Assembly: GCA_025765615.1 (NCBI GenBank)
Contig: JAIVFJ010000266.1
Location: 20,176 to 84,175 of the forward strand
Origin: Zopfochytrium polystomum
Lineage: Eukaryota > Chytridiomycota > Chytridiomycetes > Chytridiales > Chytridiaceae
Length of the DNA stretch: 64,000 nucleotides
Direction: 5' to 3'
The notes beneath the pieces were generated by a model that was not told where the DNA came from, searched no databases, and saw only the letters and a program-made list of their open reading frames with translations. Both the position numbers and the translations under genes were made by a program. Of the stretch, positions 1 to 9,298 are shown piece after piece. The stretch's first letter is position 1; each line of letters begins with the position of its first letter.

Positions 1-389
1 GACCGCGCTCGCTCTCCGATCCGTCGTCCGAATCTGAATCGCTGTTATCGCTGTCGCGATTTCGCTTCTTGTCCTTCTTCTTCCCCTTGCTCTTCTTGTC
101 CTTCTTCTTCTTCTCCTTCTTCTTCCTCTTCCCGCTGCTGCTCTTTAGCTTCTCCGTCCGCTCGTCGTCAAGTTGTTTGCGGTACTGGGGGGTGTCCACG
201 AAAGGCGATCGGGGGGAGTTAGGATGGGCGTTGCGATCCGAGTAAACTCATCGCAACGAGGAGTCTCTTTTTACCTCTTTCATGGCCTTTTCGGAAAACG
301 CGCCGCCCTGCAGCTCCTCCTTTTGCGCCTTCAGGTTCTTGAGGTCGTCCCATGTGAAGCTCTGCTTGGCGCGCGCCTGGAGGTATTCT
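1..389 (-). CDS. FAM133-like lysine-rich nuclear protein, partial
   Basis: Two exons are visible on the minus strand, 389-275 and 184-1, separated by a 90-bp GT-AG intron; the gene runs off the left edge. The first exon reads EYLQARAKQSFTWDDLKNLK and ends AMKE. The second starts YRKQLDDERTEKLKSSSG and then becomes a Lys-rich tract followed by a Ser/Asp-rich acidic tract. The order (short YL..R..TW-D/E motif, helix with YR..L...R.EKL..GS, then KKKEKKKK and Ser/Asp) is that of the FAM133 family, poorly understood nuclear proteins. The exon begins in phase 2 behind a CAG acceptor, so an upstream exon with the start codon exists in 390-750 but I could not fix it. Family call is from recalled similarity; exon structure is seen. 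Confidence 0.6.
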
Positions 390-854
390 CTGCCCCGGGT
401 TGAGGCGGGGGGGGAGGGAGGTAATAGAGTCGGGCCAGTTGGGTCAGTGCAGGAAAGAAATAGCGCCCACCCCCACTCCCCCAACTGCTTCTAGACATCA
501 AGCAGAGGAGCCGGATCGGTGTTCCTGGCCCCGACGATCCGATCGGGTACCGTTTGTGGTATTGGCTGGATCGGCTTCGTTTACCTGATGGACATTTGCG
601 CAACGCAATGACCAGCAACTTGTCACAGGGAAAGAGTGAACGAATATTTGTGGCGGAACCATGCCGGTTTTCCATTCGATTCTCCGCTCTACCCCCTAAA
701 CGCTGCTCGACGGAACTGTACACTTTTTTTTTTATCATCGTTTTCGACTAGTAGGGAGATACTGCAAAACTGGGAACAGAACCAAACAAGCCAAACCAAA
801 TTCATCGCCCTTCCCAGTAAACACCCCAGCCAACCAACGTGCCCTCGCTCCCTC
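390..854. other. Intergenic / 5' region of the FAM133-like gene
   Basis: This stretch should hold the first exon of the FAM133-like gene on the minus strand and the 3' flank of the F-box gene. Several short open frames are present in all frames but none shows a recognisable domain, so no feature is assigned. Confidence 0.4.
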
Positions 855-1211
855 TCACGCAATCAACACCTCGTGAAACATCGCCCACGACAACCGCCCG
901 CTCCCAGCCGACGACTCGCGGCCCTCCATCCCTCGCTCACCACCACCGTCCCCATTCGCCACCGCCGCCGTCGCCGCCTCATCTACCGCCCGCACCCTGC
1001 TCGACGCGGGCGAGACTGGCGACCCCACCTCCTCCTCCGGCGACGGCACCGTCTCGTCACGGACGACGGCGAGCCCGGGATTCAGGGCCTCGCAGGCCTT
1101 CCAAGTTTTCGCGCCGACGTCGGGGCAGTCAAGGGCGACGAGGCGTTTGAGGGCTGGGCACTGGAGGACGAGGGAGAGGAGGAGGGAGTCTGGGAGGCGG
1201 CGGAGCCTTTT

Positions 1212-1252
<41 letters not shown>

Positions 1253-2703
1253 CGTTTGGCCGGTCGAATTCAAGTTAGAAGGGAAAATTGTCTCCAAACC
1301 GAACCCGCATACCGGAAAATCCCCGACACGTTCAGCTCGACCAGCCTGCCGCAAGTCTCCGCGACGCAGCCGAGCGCGCCGGCCTTGACGGTCGAGTAGG
1401 ACAGGTCCAGGTACTCGAGCGCGCACTCGCCACCTGCACACGTCGCCCAACGCCCCAGAACATCCGCGAGGACCGAGTCCTCCAGGTGGCATCCGGACAG
1501 CGAGAGGCATCGCAGGCTCGGCAGTCCGACGGCCAGTGGTGCGCCGTCGGTAGTCGCCGCCGCAGCGTCCAGGTGGGACCGACGCGCCATCAGCTGCAGG
1601 TCGTGCCCGACAAAGCGGTGGTCCCATCTTGCGCCGTACTCGGTATCCCCCACCGTCGCCGTCACGGTGGTCGACGAGCTCCCCATCGCCTTTGCGCAAA
1701 CATAGCTGCTACTACTCGACCTCCTCTTCCCTCCCTTCCCCGCAAAAAACTCGTCCGCCGCCAGCGCGACGGGCGACTCTGCCGGCGGCGAGACGGCGAC
1801 GGTGGACTGGGCGAACGCGGAGGGCATAAAGACGAGCGGGACGGGGACGGTGGCGGCGGAGCGGCGGCGAGTGGTAGTTTGGAACGTTGTCGTTGGCGCG
1901 ATGGATGGAATCGTTGGCGGCGGCGGCGAAGGTGTCGGGGGCGCTAGGGAGTCGATGGAGGCGTGCCGGGCGAGGGATGCGGTCGAGCGGCGCTTGAAGC
2001 GGCCTCCCGGCGATGACGGCGCGGTCCTTGCGTGGGCGGGCTTGAGACCAAAGTCCAGGCAGACGAGGCGTGCAGCGATGACGGATGGGTTAAGTGGCAC
2101 AGTTCGCCTCGGTGTGGAAGGCGAAGAGGCTGCAGTGGGAGGCGGTGGAGGTGACTCTGTAAGCGGGTCCACCAGCTCGTGTACCTCGTTCGCTTCTGGG
2201 CGATCGACGGTTTCAATGTCGGGTGGGCTGAGGGTGGGCATAGAGACAGAGCGAGCAAAAGAGGAGCGCTGTCTGACACTCTCGAACTGGATGGCGTGGA
2301 AGAGAGATCGGGCGGCGAAATGGTGGAGGCGGGTGTTTGCGAGGAGGCAGGGGAGGAGATCGGAGGGTTTTGGCCCGACGAGGAGCATGATGTGCTCGAG
2401 GATCTCTGTGGGGAGTTCGTCGAGAGCTGTTTGATGTCCGTCTCTGGAGCTGTTCAGGTGGTGGAGATCTGGTGGTGCTTGGTGTGGAGAGGGAGAAGAC
2501 CCACCCTCTGCGACAGCGGTGGGTCCATCCAAAGGGGGCTTGGCCGACGAGCAGAAGATCGGGTGAGATCTTGCAGGCTGCTCATCCTGAAGCTTCGATT
2601 CTTCGAGGCAGGACGCCGGGGCGAGGGCGAGGGCGAGGGCGAGGTCGGCGGGGTAAGAAGTTGAGGCGCAGGAGGGATTCTCGTGCCTCGCACTTGCCAT
2701 CAT
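855..2703 (-). CDS. F-box and leucine-rich-repeat protein
   Basis: Predicted substrate-recognition subunit of an SCF-type ubiquitin ligase. Exons 2703-1313 and 1206-855 encode about 580 residues. An F-box-like segment near residues 85-125 (LDELPTEILEHIMLLVGP, then LLPCLLANTRLHHFAARSL) is followed by a long Ser/Pro-rich linker. LRR-type strands follow (LPSLRCLSLSGCHLEDSVLA, LEYLDLSYSTVKAGALG, LVELNVSGIFR) and continue after the intron (LRRLPDSLLLSLVLQCPALK). The two exons join in phase 2 (CG|G) and restore the leucine pattern across the junction, which supports the splice. The 106-bp intron carries a 38-bp poly-A run on the coding strand just before its acceptor. Start chosen at the MM pair at 2703, which leaves a 43-bp gap to the divergent chs5 gene. 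A longer open frame upstream reads into chs5 and is rejected. Confidence 0.75.
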
Positions 2704-2746
2704 TATCGTTTGAAAATTTTCGGAGATTCGTGCGCTCCCTCGCGAC
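2704..2746. promoter_or_regulatory. Divergent intergenic promoter, F-box gene / chs5
   Basis: Only 43 bp separate the two divergent start codons, so the two genes must share promoter elements or have transcripts that overlap at their 5' ends. No clear TATA box is seen; the spacer is AT-richer than the flanking exons. Confidence 0.5.
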
Positions 2747-3730
2747 ATGGTAAGCATCGCGCGAGGCGCCAGCAAGGGCAACAACAAGGCAGCTAACGAA
2801 GCGGATCGGCCGCCCCTCCTGACGGGAAACACAACGACGCGCAGATCACCGACGTAGTGTCGCAAGAGTTCACGGTCGGCAAGGTCGACGCCGGCATGGC
2901 CATCCTGCTGTCGCCGGACCACCATCTCATCGAGTTCCCCGCAACCATCCTGCCAGTGAGTTTGTCCGTTCGCCTCTTCAACCTCACATCGACGGCGATC
3001 TCTGACACATCCTTTAAAAAAAAACGCGGCACAGGATGGCGTGACGACAGGCTCCATCATCAACGTGACGATCGAGCGCAACACGGACGAGGAGCGGCGC
3101 AAGCGGGAAGAGTTCCTGGACATGCAGGAAACAATCTTCCGGCAGTTCTCGAAATGCCCCGAACCGCCCGTCATTTCGCTGCGCTCGCTCACGCAGACGT
3201 CCGCCATCATCCAATGGAAGCCCCTGGTCCTCCACAACGCGGATCTGCGCGGGATCGACATCTACCGCAACGAGCAAAAGCTGTCGTCCCCGTCAGTCCC
3301 TCTGATGGCGCAGTCCGCAAAGCTCTCGGGGATGGACGTGAGCACCGAGTACAAAGTGCAAGTCGTGATCCGAACTTCCGCGGGCGCGTTCCGGTCGAAC
3401 GTGATCTCCTTCAAAACGCACTCGCTGGACAACCTGACTGGTATCTGCGTGTCCTTTGGCGCGCTGAGCGGCGGGCCGGGCGAGCTGGATTCCCTTATCG
3501 CGCTCCTGTCGCGAGTCGGCGCGCGGTACACCGACGACCTGTCGACGGACAACACGCACCTGGTGTGCACGTTTGCGAGGGGACCCAAGTACGAGAAGGC
3601 GCTCGAGTGGAATATCCCGGCCGTGTCGCCAGAATTTCTCAAGGCGTGTGAACAGAACGGGAAGGTGATGCCCGCGCACTCGTACTACGTGCAAGGCTCG
3701 GGTGCGACGCGGCTGAGCTTGGACAAGTGA
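2747..3730 (+). CDS. chs5: Chs5-like exomer core subunit (FN3-BRCT)
   Basis: Chs5 forms the exomer coat that carries chitin synthase and other cargo from the trans-Golgi to the cell surface. Exons 2747-2749, 2845-2955 and 3035-3730 give 269 residues. The first exon is the ATG alone, followed at once by GTAAGC; the protein then reads M-ITDVVSQEFTVGKVDAGMA, matching the family's N-terminal dimerisation and Arf-binding region. A fibronectin type III domain follows (from PPVISLRSLTQTSAIIQWKP to about residue 160), then a BRCT domain (GICVSFGALSG, VGARYTDDLSTDNTHLVC, IPAVSPEFLKACEQNG). Yeast Chs5 is over 600 residues with a Lys-rich tail; here the protein stops just after the BRCT domain, so only the conserved core is made. 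AATAAA occurs about 60 bp downstream of the stop. Domain order and motif match make this a strong call. Confidence 0.88.
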
Positions 3731-3849
3731 TGTGACTATTGTGTGGTATTGTTTCATCTACCTGGCCGAGGAAAATGTGTCAGTGCTCAATAAAGTATCT
3801 GTTTCTTTTGTAATAGTGATATTCGAAGAAGTCTACGCCGGGCACAATC

Positions 3850-4417
3850 GATATAGAATCTGCCAGCATAGTCAACGCAAGCGCCCGCGGCCTCGTGGAC
3901 CTCCTGCGCTTCCGCTTCGCACACGCGACCGTCAACCTCGGCTCTGTCATCCCGCCCTTTAGCTTGCACTGGACGCTCCGCCGCTACGAGCCACCGACGA
4001 CGACCCGCGGTCGCGCCACCCCGGCGATCGATTGGTGGGAAAAGCTCAAACCCTGCCACAGCGCGATGCGAACCTCGGAGCAAGGCCACGTAGCGGTGCT
4101 CCAGTGCAGTGCCTCCACGAATTCGATCGTTCGTCGACATTGCCAATGTGAACGTGAACGGAGACTGCATAGACGGCGCTGCTTCCCACGGGCACGCCTC
4201 CGTCCTAGACTGGTGGGGACGCAGCGGGCTCCGCAAGGGCTTCCTTTGTGCAAAGCGCAGGACACGGTGCACGCGGCGATCGGGTCCGGTTCGGCCGGGC
4301 GACAATTGGTTACGGTGGTGGATAGAATACAAAAGAAAGTCCAATGAGATGAGCGACAATGGTGGGCTTGCGAAATCTGGTTATTCAGTAGACACGGAAT
4401 TGTTGGAGGTTGAATAA
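3850..4417 (+). pseudogene. Fragment of WWK-repeat (ankyrin-like) family gene
   Basis: Decayed copy of the class I WWK family. The N-terminal module is recognisable (IESASIVNASARGLVDLLRF, ATVNLGSV, LHWTLRRYEPPT) and continues to AIDWWEKLKPCHSAMRTSEQ, then the frame is lost. A shifted frame resumes with DGAASHGHASVLDWWGRSGL and ends in a family-like LRWW motif near 4320. There is no start codon of the family type and no continuous frame, and most of the repeat array is missing. Internal deletion is the simplest explanation. Confidence 0.7.
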
Positions 4418-4429
4418 AGTAGATCAAAG

Positions 4430-4984
4430 CGAGCGGTCGAAGTTCACCTTATGGTAGCTTTGTCGGAAGGACAGCGGTTGGGACAGCGCATCTGTATTTA
4501 ACCACCTCGCTGGTATCCCGCGCCATAAGCTTTTCAGCTCGTTTACGCGGGGCCTAAAGTTTCATTGTCTTGAAGTCGTGCAAGTGTTGGGCAAATGAAG
4601 CCCCGCACACTGCGGCGCTGGCAGCGTTGGAGCAGACCAGTGTTGTGGAAGGTAATTATTTCGTCTAGCGCACCTCTGCCTTCGCGATGTATCTTTGAGG
4701 AGCACAACAGCTTCGTTCAGTGGGCGATAATGGTGGGCTCAGACATGTCTGTCTTCGCAGTACTGGTGATCCTTGTTTCACCACAAGAGCCAAGTTCGCC
4801 ACCACCACCAACCACTTTGAAGCTGGCTAGAGACCCCGCAGAAAAAGTATGGAAAATCAATGATGAAAGAGGAATCAGTTCCGAATATAAGGAATGCACA
4901 CTGAAAATGAAGTGAAGAAAATGGTACGACAAATCACTCGGCATATAACAAGGAAAACCGACGCAGAAAGCCATCATCATCTAC
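4430..4984. other. Unassigned stretch
   Basis: An open frame of 106 codons at 4595-4915 has no recognisable domain and a composition unlike neighbouring genes. I see no supported feature here; it is the downstream flank of the minus-strand secreted-protein gene. Confidence 0.3.
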
Positions 4985-5895
4985 TCAGCATCCGTCCTTT
5001 CTGCTGCTGCCGCGCCGGTAGACGCGTCCAGCATGGGGGCGGAAGCGGTTTACGGTAGTGCCGGGCAGCAGCTTGCATGCCTTGTGCGGAATGCTGCCCT
5101 TGATAAGCACGACTTCGTGTTCTCTGGCAGAGCGGAGCGCACGGTTGAACACCCGTTCGTGAGGGGTTAAATCATCGTAGGGGTATTCATTCCCGAGATG
5201 TTCCCTCCGCCCGTCGGGGTAGCTGAGGTCGGCGACTTGTGCTCCTTTGCCGAGCTTTTTCCTGTCAATCTGAGTTGAGTGATACGAAGTTTTCGATTAA
5301 GAATGGTGGGGTTTTCTTTGTTGTGGCTGTTTTTGTTTCGTTAAACAGCTTACCTTCAAAATGCCGTTTCCCTTACCCTCGTTGAAATACTTTGCCGTGT
5401 TTGGTTCCGCTGTGGTCGAGATCCAGTTGGACGGGGCCGGGTGGAAATTGCCAACGTGGCAGGCCATGCACTCCGGCGGTCCACCTTTCGGGCAATCTGG
5501 AAAGGGAAGGAGGTTTTGTTTACAGTTCTTCCCTGCCTTTCCCCCTCATGTCGTCACCTTCCCACCTTCCCCCCCACCCTCTGTCTTAAGCACATACCTG
5601 CACACGCATTCCTCGCTTCTCGGGCTTCGCTGACCGCCGACGCGACGATGGGCTCCTTCTTGTCGAACCTCGCCTTGTCCTCCTTCGACATGGCCCGGTA
5701 GACGTACCGGTCTTCGTTCTTGTTTGCCGGACGGCCGTCGCACGGCTTGCTGCCGCACAGCCCGGGCGACGGCGACGGCGCCGCCATGACGGCCACCGGA
5801 CCGTCCGCTTCCTGCAGCCAAGGCAGCTCCGCGGAGAGCTGCTGCAGCGCCAGCGCCAGCAGCAGCAGGAGGGCAAGTCGAGTCATGCGCTTCAT
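4985..5895 (-). CDS. Secreted protein of unknown function with Cys pairs
   Basis: Exons 5895-5598, 5496-5354 and 5269-4985 give 241 residues with phases 1 and 0 that join cleanly. A signal peptide is evident (MKRMTRLALLLLLALALQQ, cleavage expected near SAE). The mature part has GLCGSKPCDGRPANKNEDR, a charged helix (MSKEDKARFDKKEPIVASAV) and, across the first intron, CACADCPKGGPPECMACHVG. The C-terminal exon ends KGSIPHKACKLLPGTTVN and GRVYRRGSSRKDGC. At least eight cysteines lie in the exported part, so disulfide stabilisation is likely. I do not recognise the family. A decayed copy of the last exon lies at 17366-17480, showing that the gene has been duplicated locally. Role unknown; extracellular location inferred from the signal peptide. 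Confidence 0.75.
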
Positions 5896-6555
5896 TGAGA
5901 AAGAGTAATGCGGCGCTGAGAGGAATGTGGGGTTCTTTTGTTAGTTGGGTTGATTGCGAGCTGCCGAGACATTTTATTCGGAAGAAACGGCGCCCGGCGA
6001 GGTTCGGAGTCAAGGCTGAGCCCATTACCTCTACTCCGGTTTATCCAAAAACACAGACACACCCAAGCACTTCACACAAACATATTCCATTTCTCTTGTG
6101 TTTCGGGTCTGTAGACTGGCTCAGCCGCGATTGCTGGATCAAAGAACAAATTATGCACCCTTGCTCTGATAATGGACCCTGTTTGGGTAACTCCTTTCAT
6201 CTGAATTCTTGTCCCCTTACAATCAAAAATATATTGCGGCGAAGTACAACATTTTAGCGACGGACACGGAGCAGCGGCCATGATCCCCGTCACAACTGTT
6301 TGATCCGCCCTGCCGCTTCCGCGCCACAAGCTGGACGGATAATCGTCCGCGACCAGAAAGAAGGAAAAGGAAAGTTATGAGAGAGGAGCTGACACTTACG
6401 CGCGAGCGAAACTAGTTTCTGTTTGGATTCTGCCTCGATCCTTGTGTGCTCGTTAACGTGTCCGCTGCCAGTTCTCGCGGGAGGGCGTATTGCAGCACCG
6501 CGGCGAGCGGGAGCGCCGGGTTGGCGTGGAGTCGGCGGGTGGCCGGGGAGGAGAG

Positions 6556-6577
6556 TTTTTTTTTTTTTTTTTTTTTT
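6556..6577 (+). repeat. Poly-T tract
   Basis: A run of 22 T upstream of the WWK gene at 6701. It lies in the presumed promoter or 5' leader and is one of several long A or T homopolymers in the window. Confidence 0.9.
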
Positions 6578-6700
6578 CTTTTTCCGACACTTCACGAGGA
6601 ACGGCGGAAGCCGTTGCTGATTGTAAAAGTGGTGCAAGGGTTCGGACTCACAGTTCTCGCAAATTCCGTCACGAGACGAGGGGAAGGCGCCCAACACAAC

Positions 6701-8329
6701 ATGGACTCCGCCACGATCGGCGTCCCGATCTGCTCGTACCTTCCTGGCCGCGATCGCTTCGTCGTCGCAACGCTCTTGCGCCTTCCGTCGGTCCAGGCGC
6801 TATCGCTGTACTCGATTGAATCCGCCGGGATCGCACCCGCAAGCTCCCGCGGCGACATTGATCTTCTCCGCTTCCGGCTCAGGCACGCCACAGTCAAGCT
6901 CGGGTCGATCAGCCCGCCACGGACGCTGTGCTGGACGCTCAAGCGGGCCGAAGTGCCGACGGATCTTGGGCCAATGACGATCGAGTACTGGGCAACGCAT
7001 CGAGTGGAGTTGGGAGTCATGAACGCTTCGGAAACGGGTCTCGTCGATGTGCTGCAGTTCTGGAAGGACTTTGGCGGAGGCGTGATCGACATGAAGAACG
7101 TCGCCAACCAATGTGTTGACGTTGCAGTACGACATGGTTGCGTGGAAACGCTGGAGTGGTGGAGGACAAGCGGTTTCCCTGTTGACTGGACGCGAGGCCA
7201 CCGGACGCAGTCTGCGTCCGAGTTGGGACACTTGAACGTCTTGCAGTGGTGGAAACAGCATTCGTTGCCACTGGGATATATAAAGTTTGCGATCGAGTAT
7301 GCTGCCGGCTCAGGCTCTATCCCAGTACTAGAGTTTTGGAGGGACACCGTGCAGGACTTCCCTGCTCTCTGCAACTCTGCGCCCGCTGTTCAGAAAGGAC
7401 ACATAGAGGTCTTGGAGTGGTTCCGGGCTTCTGGCTTTCCCATCAGCGCCGATTCTCCCAAGATAGCCACTCGCGCCGATGAAGCTATAGTCTTGGAGTG
7501 GCTGCTGCACTGCGGGTTACCTATGAATTGGGACGAGGATCGCTTGAGGCCCGTGTTGAACGACGTCTGCCACCAAGCTTGTGATCAGGCGGCGCGGTGG
7601 TTTCATGCCCATCAAGAACTCAAAGTCGTGGGAAGTCCTGTAAACATGCAAGAAGCGTGCAGGAATGGTGCAATAGGAATCTTGGACTATCTAGTGGATA
7701 CGGGACTTGAAAGCAGGTGGCATGATGTGTGTTTGGTGGGTGCTGCTGCTGGGGGCCACTTAAATGTGTTTGAATGGCGTCTGAACCGCATCCGTGCGCC
7801 GTTACTCTCAATGGATGAGGACGTTTTGGCCGCTGTTACATTCAAAGCAAGCAGCCATGGTCATGTTAAGGTTCTCCAGTGGTTGAAAGACCATGGAGTC
7901 CCAGTGCCTTCCACTCAGGACGCAATTCACGCCGCCTGCAAGAACGTCGCTGTTCTCCAGTGGTTTCAAGAAAACACAGCAGTGTTCAGCTTCAAATCGG
8001 ACATTGTCGTGGACAAATCGATCGGCAATCTTACTATCCTGCAATGGTGGAAGCAGAGCGGCTTCGACGTCGACTGGCCACACTCTGTGTGCATGCATAC
8101 AATTTGTTTGAGGGCGACGAATACTGCGGAAGTTCTTCAGTGGTGGAAAGAAAGTGGAGCTGGTTTCTACAACGTGGCCAGGGCAACTGCTTATTTGGTC
8201 AAAAAGCAAAATATTCCAGCGTTGGATTGGGTGAAAGTTAGTGGACTGACAATAACCAAGCCTGAAGAATTTCAACACCTTGATCAATACTTACGATGGT
8301 GGAGGGAAGACCAGGAAAGGAATGACTGA
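6701..8329 (+). CDS. WWK-repeat ankyrin-like protein, class I, intact
   Basis: Single-exon gene of 542 residues. Residues 1-90 form an N-terminal module (MDSATIGVPICSYLPGRDRF, VVATLLRLPSVQALSLYSIE, then LLRFRLRHATVKLGSISPP, WTLKRAEVPT). Its pattern (hydrophobic, L-P, helix, L.RL..VQ.L) resembles an F-box-like helical module, but this is only suggestive. The rest is an array of ankyrin-like units of about 29-33 residues, each with a VL(Q/E)WW(K/R) core: VLQFWKDFG, TLEWWRTSGF, VLQWWKQHSL, VLEFWRDTV, VLEWFRASGF, VLEWLLHCGL, VLQWLKDHGV, ILQWWKQSGF and VLQWWKESGA, ending YLRWWREDQERND. Ankyrin-type arrays bind proteins, so a recognition or adaptor role is inferred. The start is the ATG shared by all class I copies; the upstream open frame runs through a poly-T tract and is rejected. 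It is nearly identical to the broken copy at 15252. Confidence 0.8.
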   Translation: MDSATIGVPICSYLPGRDRFVVATLLRLPSVQALSLYSIESAGIAPASSRGDIDLLRFRLRHATVKLGSISPPRTLCWTLKRAEVPTDLGPMTIEYWATHRVELGVMNASETGLVDVLQFWKDFGGGVIDMKNVANQCVDVAVRHGCVETLEWWRTSGFPVDWTRGHRTQSASELGHLNVLQWWKQHSLPLGYIKFAIEYAAGSGSIPVLEFWRDTVQDFPALCNSAPAVQKGHIEVLEWFRASGFPISADSPKIATRADEAIVLEWLLHCGLPMNWDEDRLRPVLNDVCHQACDQAARWFHAHQELKVVGSPVNMQEACRNGAIGILDYLVDTGLESRWHDVCLVGAAAGGHLNVFEWRLNRIRAPLLSMDEDVLAAVTFKASSHGHVKVLQWLKDHGVPVPSTQDAIHAACKNVAVLQWFQENTAVFSFKSDIVVDKSIGNLTILQWWKQSGFDVDWPHSVCMHTICLRATNTAEVLQWWKESGAGFYNVARATAYLVKKQNIPALDWVKVSGLTITKPEEFQHLDQYLRWWREDQERND

Positions 8330-8481
8330 AGATATTGTCTATACAACTTTTGATTTGATCATCCCTTTCACTCCCACATTTCCAAATTGAAAGCAAAATA
8401 CACTTTTGCCACAGATTCTTTGCTTCAATCCCACTTTTTCTCGAACGCATGTAGTCCGCGGAACCCCTGTGTTAGTCGAAA

Positions 8482-8589
8482 CTGACCGGTTAGCAGCAAG
8501 AGGCACTAGATGGACCTGAACCTATTGTGACTGTCAGTTATCATTCTCACAATGCTCATGGGGAGAGCAAGCCACTGTCAATGCAGATC
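8482..8589 (+). repeat. Direct repeat, copy 1 (about 108 bp)
   Basis: The sequence starting CTGACCGGTTAGCAGCAAGA recurs at 9539-9645 with roughly ten substitutions in the same orientation. The two copies flank a WWK fragment (8629-8882) and the start of the Helitron relic. The pair may be a duplicated piece of the element or a footprint of its movement. Confidence 0.75.
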
Positions 8590-8628
8590 CCGAAGTAGTA
8601 ATACTCAACAGAGGCACTGACGGACGCA

Positions 8629-8882
8629 ACAACCCATCGCAATCCTTATCAACTCATACCTTCCGCGCCGTGTCCGCTTCGTCTTCGCGACACTCCTGCG
8701 CCACTCGCACTCCACTTGATCAAATCCGCCGACATCTTTTCATTCCTTCGTGGTCGAAAGAACCGAACTTGATTGGGCGACCCCAATTTTTTGCGGTGGT
8801 GGAAGCAAAGTCAAGAACACCCAGAGGCATACAATACTTCGTTCTCGTTCAATTGGAGCAACGATTGCAGCCAACCTCGTGA
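8629..8882 (+). pseudogene. WWK family fragment
   Basis: Translation gives SYLPRRVRFVFATLLRHSHS, then KSADIFSFLRGRK, matching the class I N-terminal module, followed in another frame by FLRWWKQS. Only these islands survive, with frame changes and no array, so this is a relic. It lies between the two 108-bp direct repeats. Confidence 0.65.
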
Positions 8883-9298
8883 ATTTGAATTTAAAAAAAG
8901 AGGTGAAGGCCAAAGACAGATGAAATTCGAACCTCGCACAATATGCCGAGCGGATAGGCAGGGCGTTCTCAAGCCGATCACGAGCCCCCGCAGCTCGACC
9001 TCAGCAACAAGGCGAGTGGCAATGCCGTTCCTCGTTTTGCCCACTACCGGCACGCAGATTTGCGGCAGCGTCTGACCGTCGCCGTCGCCGTTGCCGCCGC
9101 CGGACAGCTGGCCTCGCTCTTGGTCCAGGACTCCCACGAACAACGTCATGTGCCAACTCTCCTGTGGCCATCACGATAGTGCAGGACCATACCTGTTTGG
9201 ACCCAATCGAACGAGTCGGCAACGTCGGTCAGATTGTTGATGTGAGGCAATGCAGTCGTTCAAAGAGTGGGAGATGATAAAGACCTTTCTACTGTTCT

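Noticed and set aside
636..1388. 250-codon open frame with poly-Phe
   Set aside because: It is the antisense of the F-box gene's last exon and intron; the Phe run is only the poly-T tract.
4595..4915. 106-codon open frame
   Set aside because: No domain, no signal peptide, no splice support and AT-rich composition unlike nearby genes.
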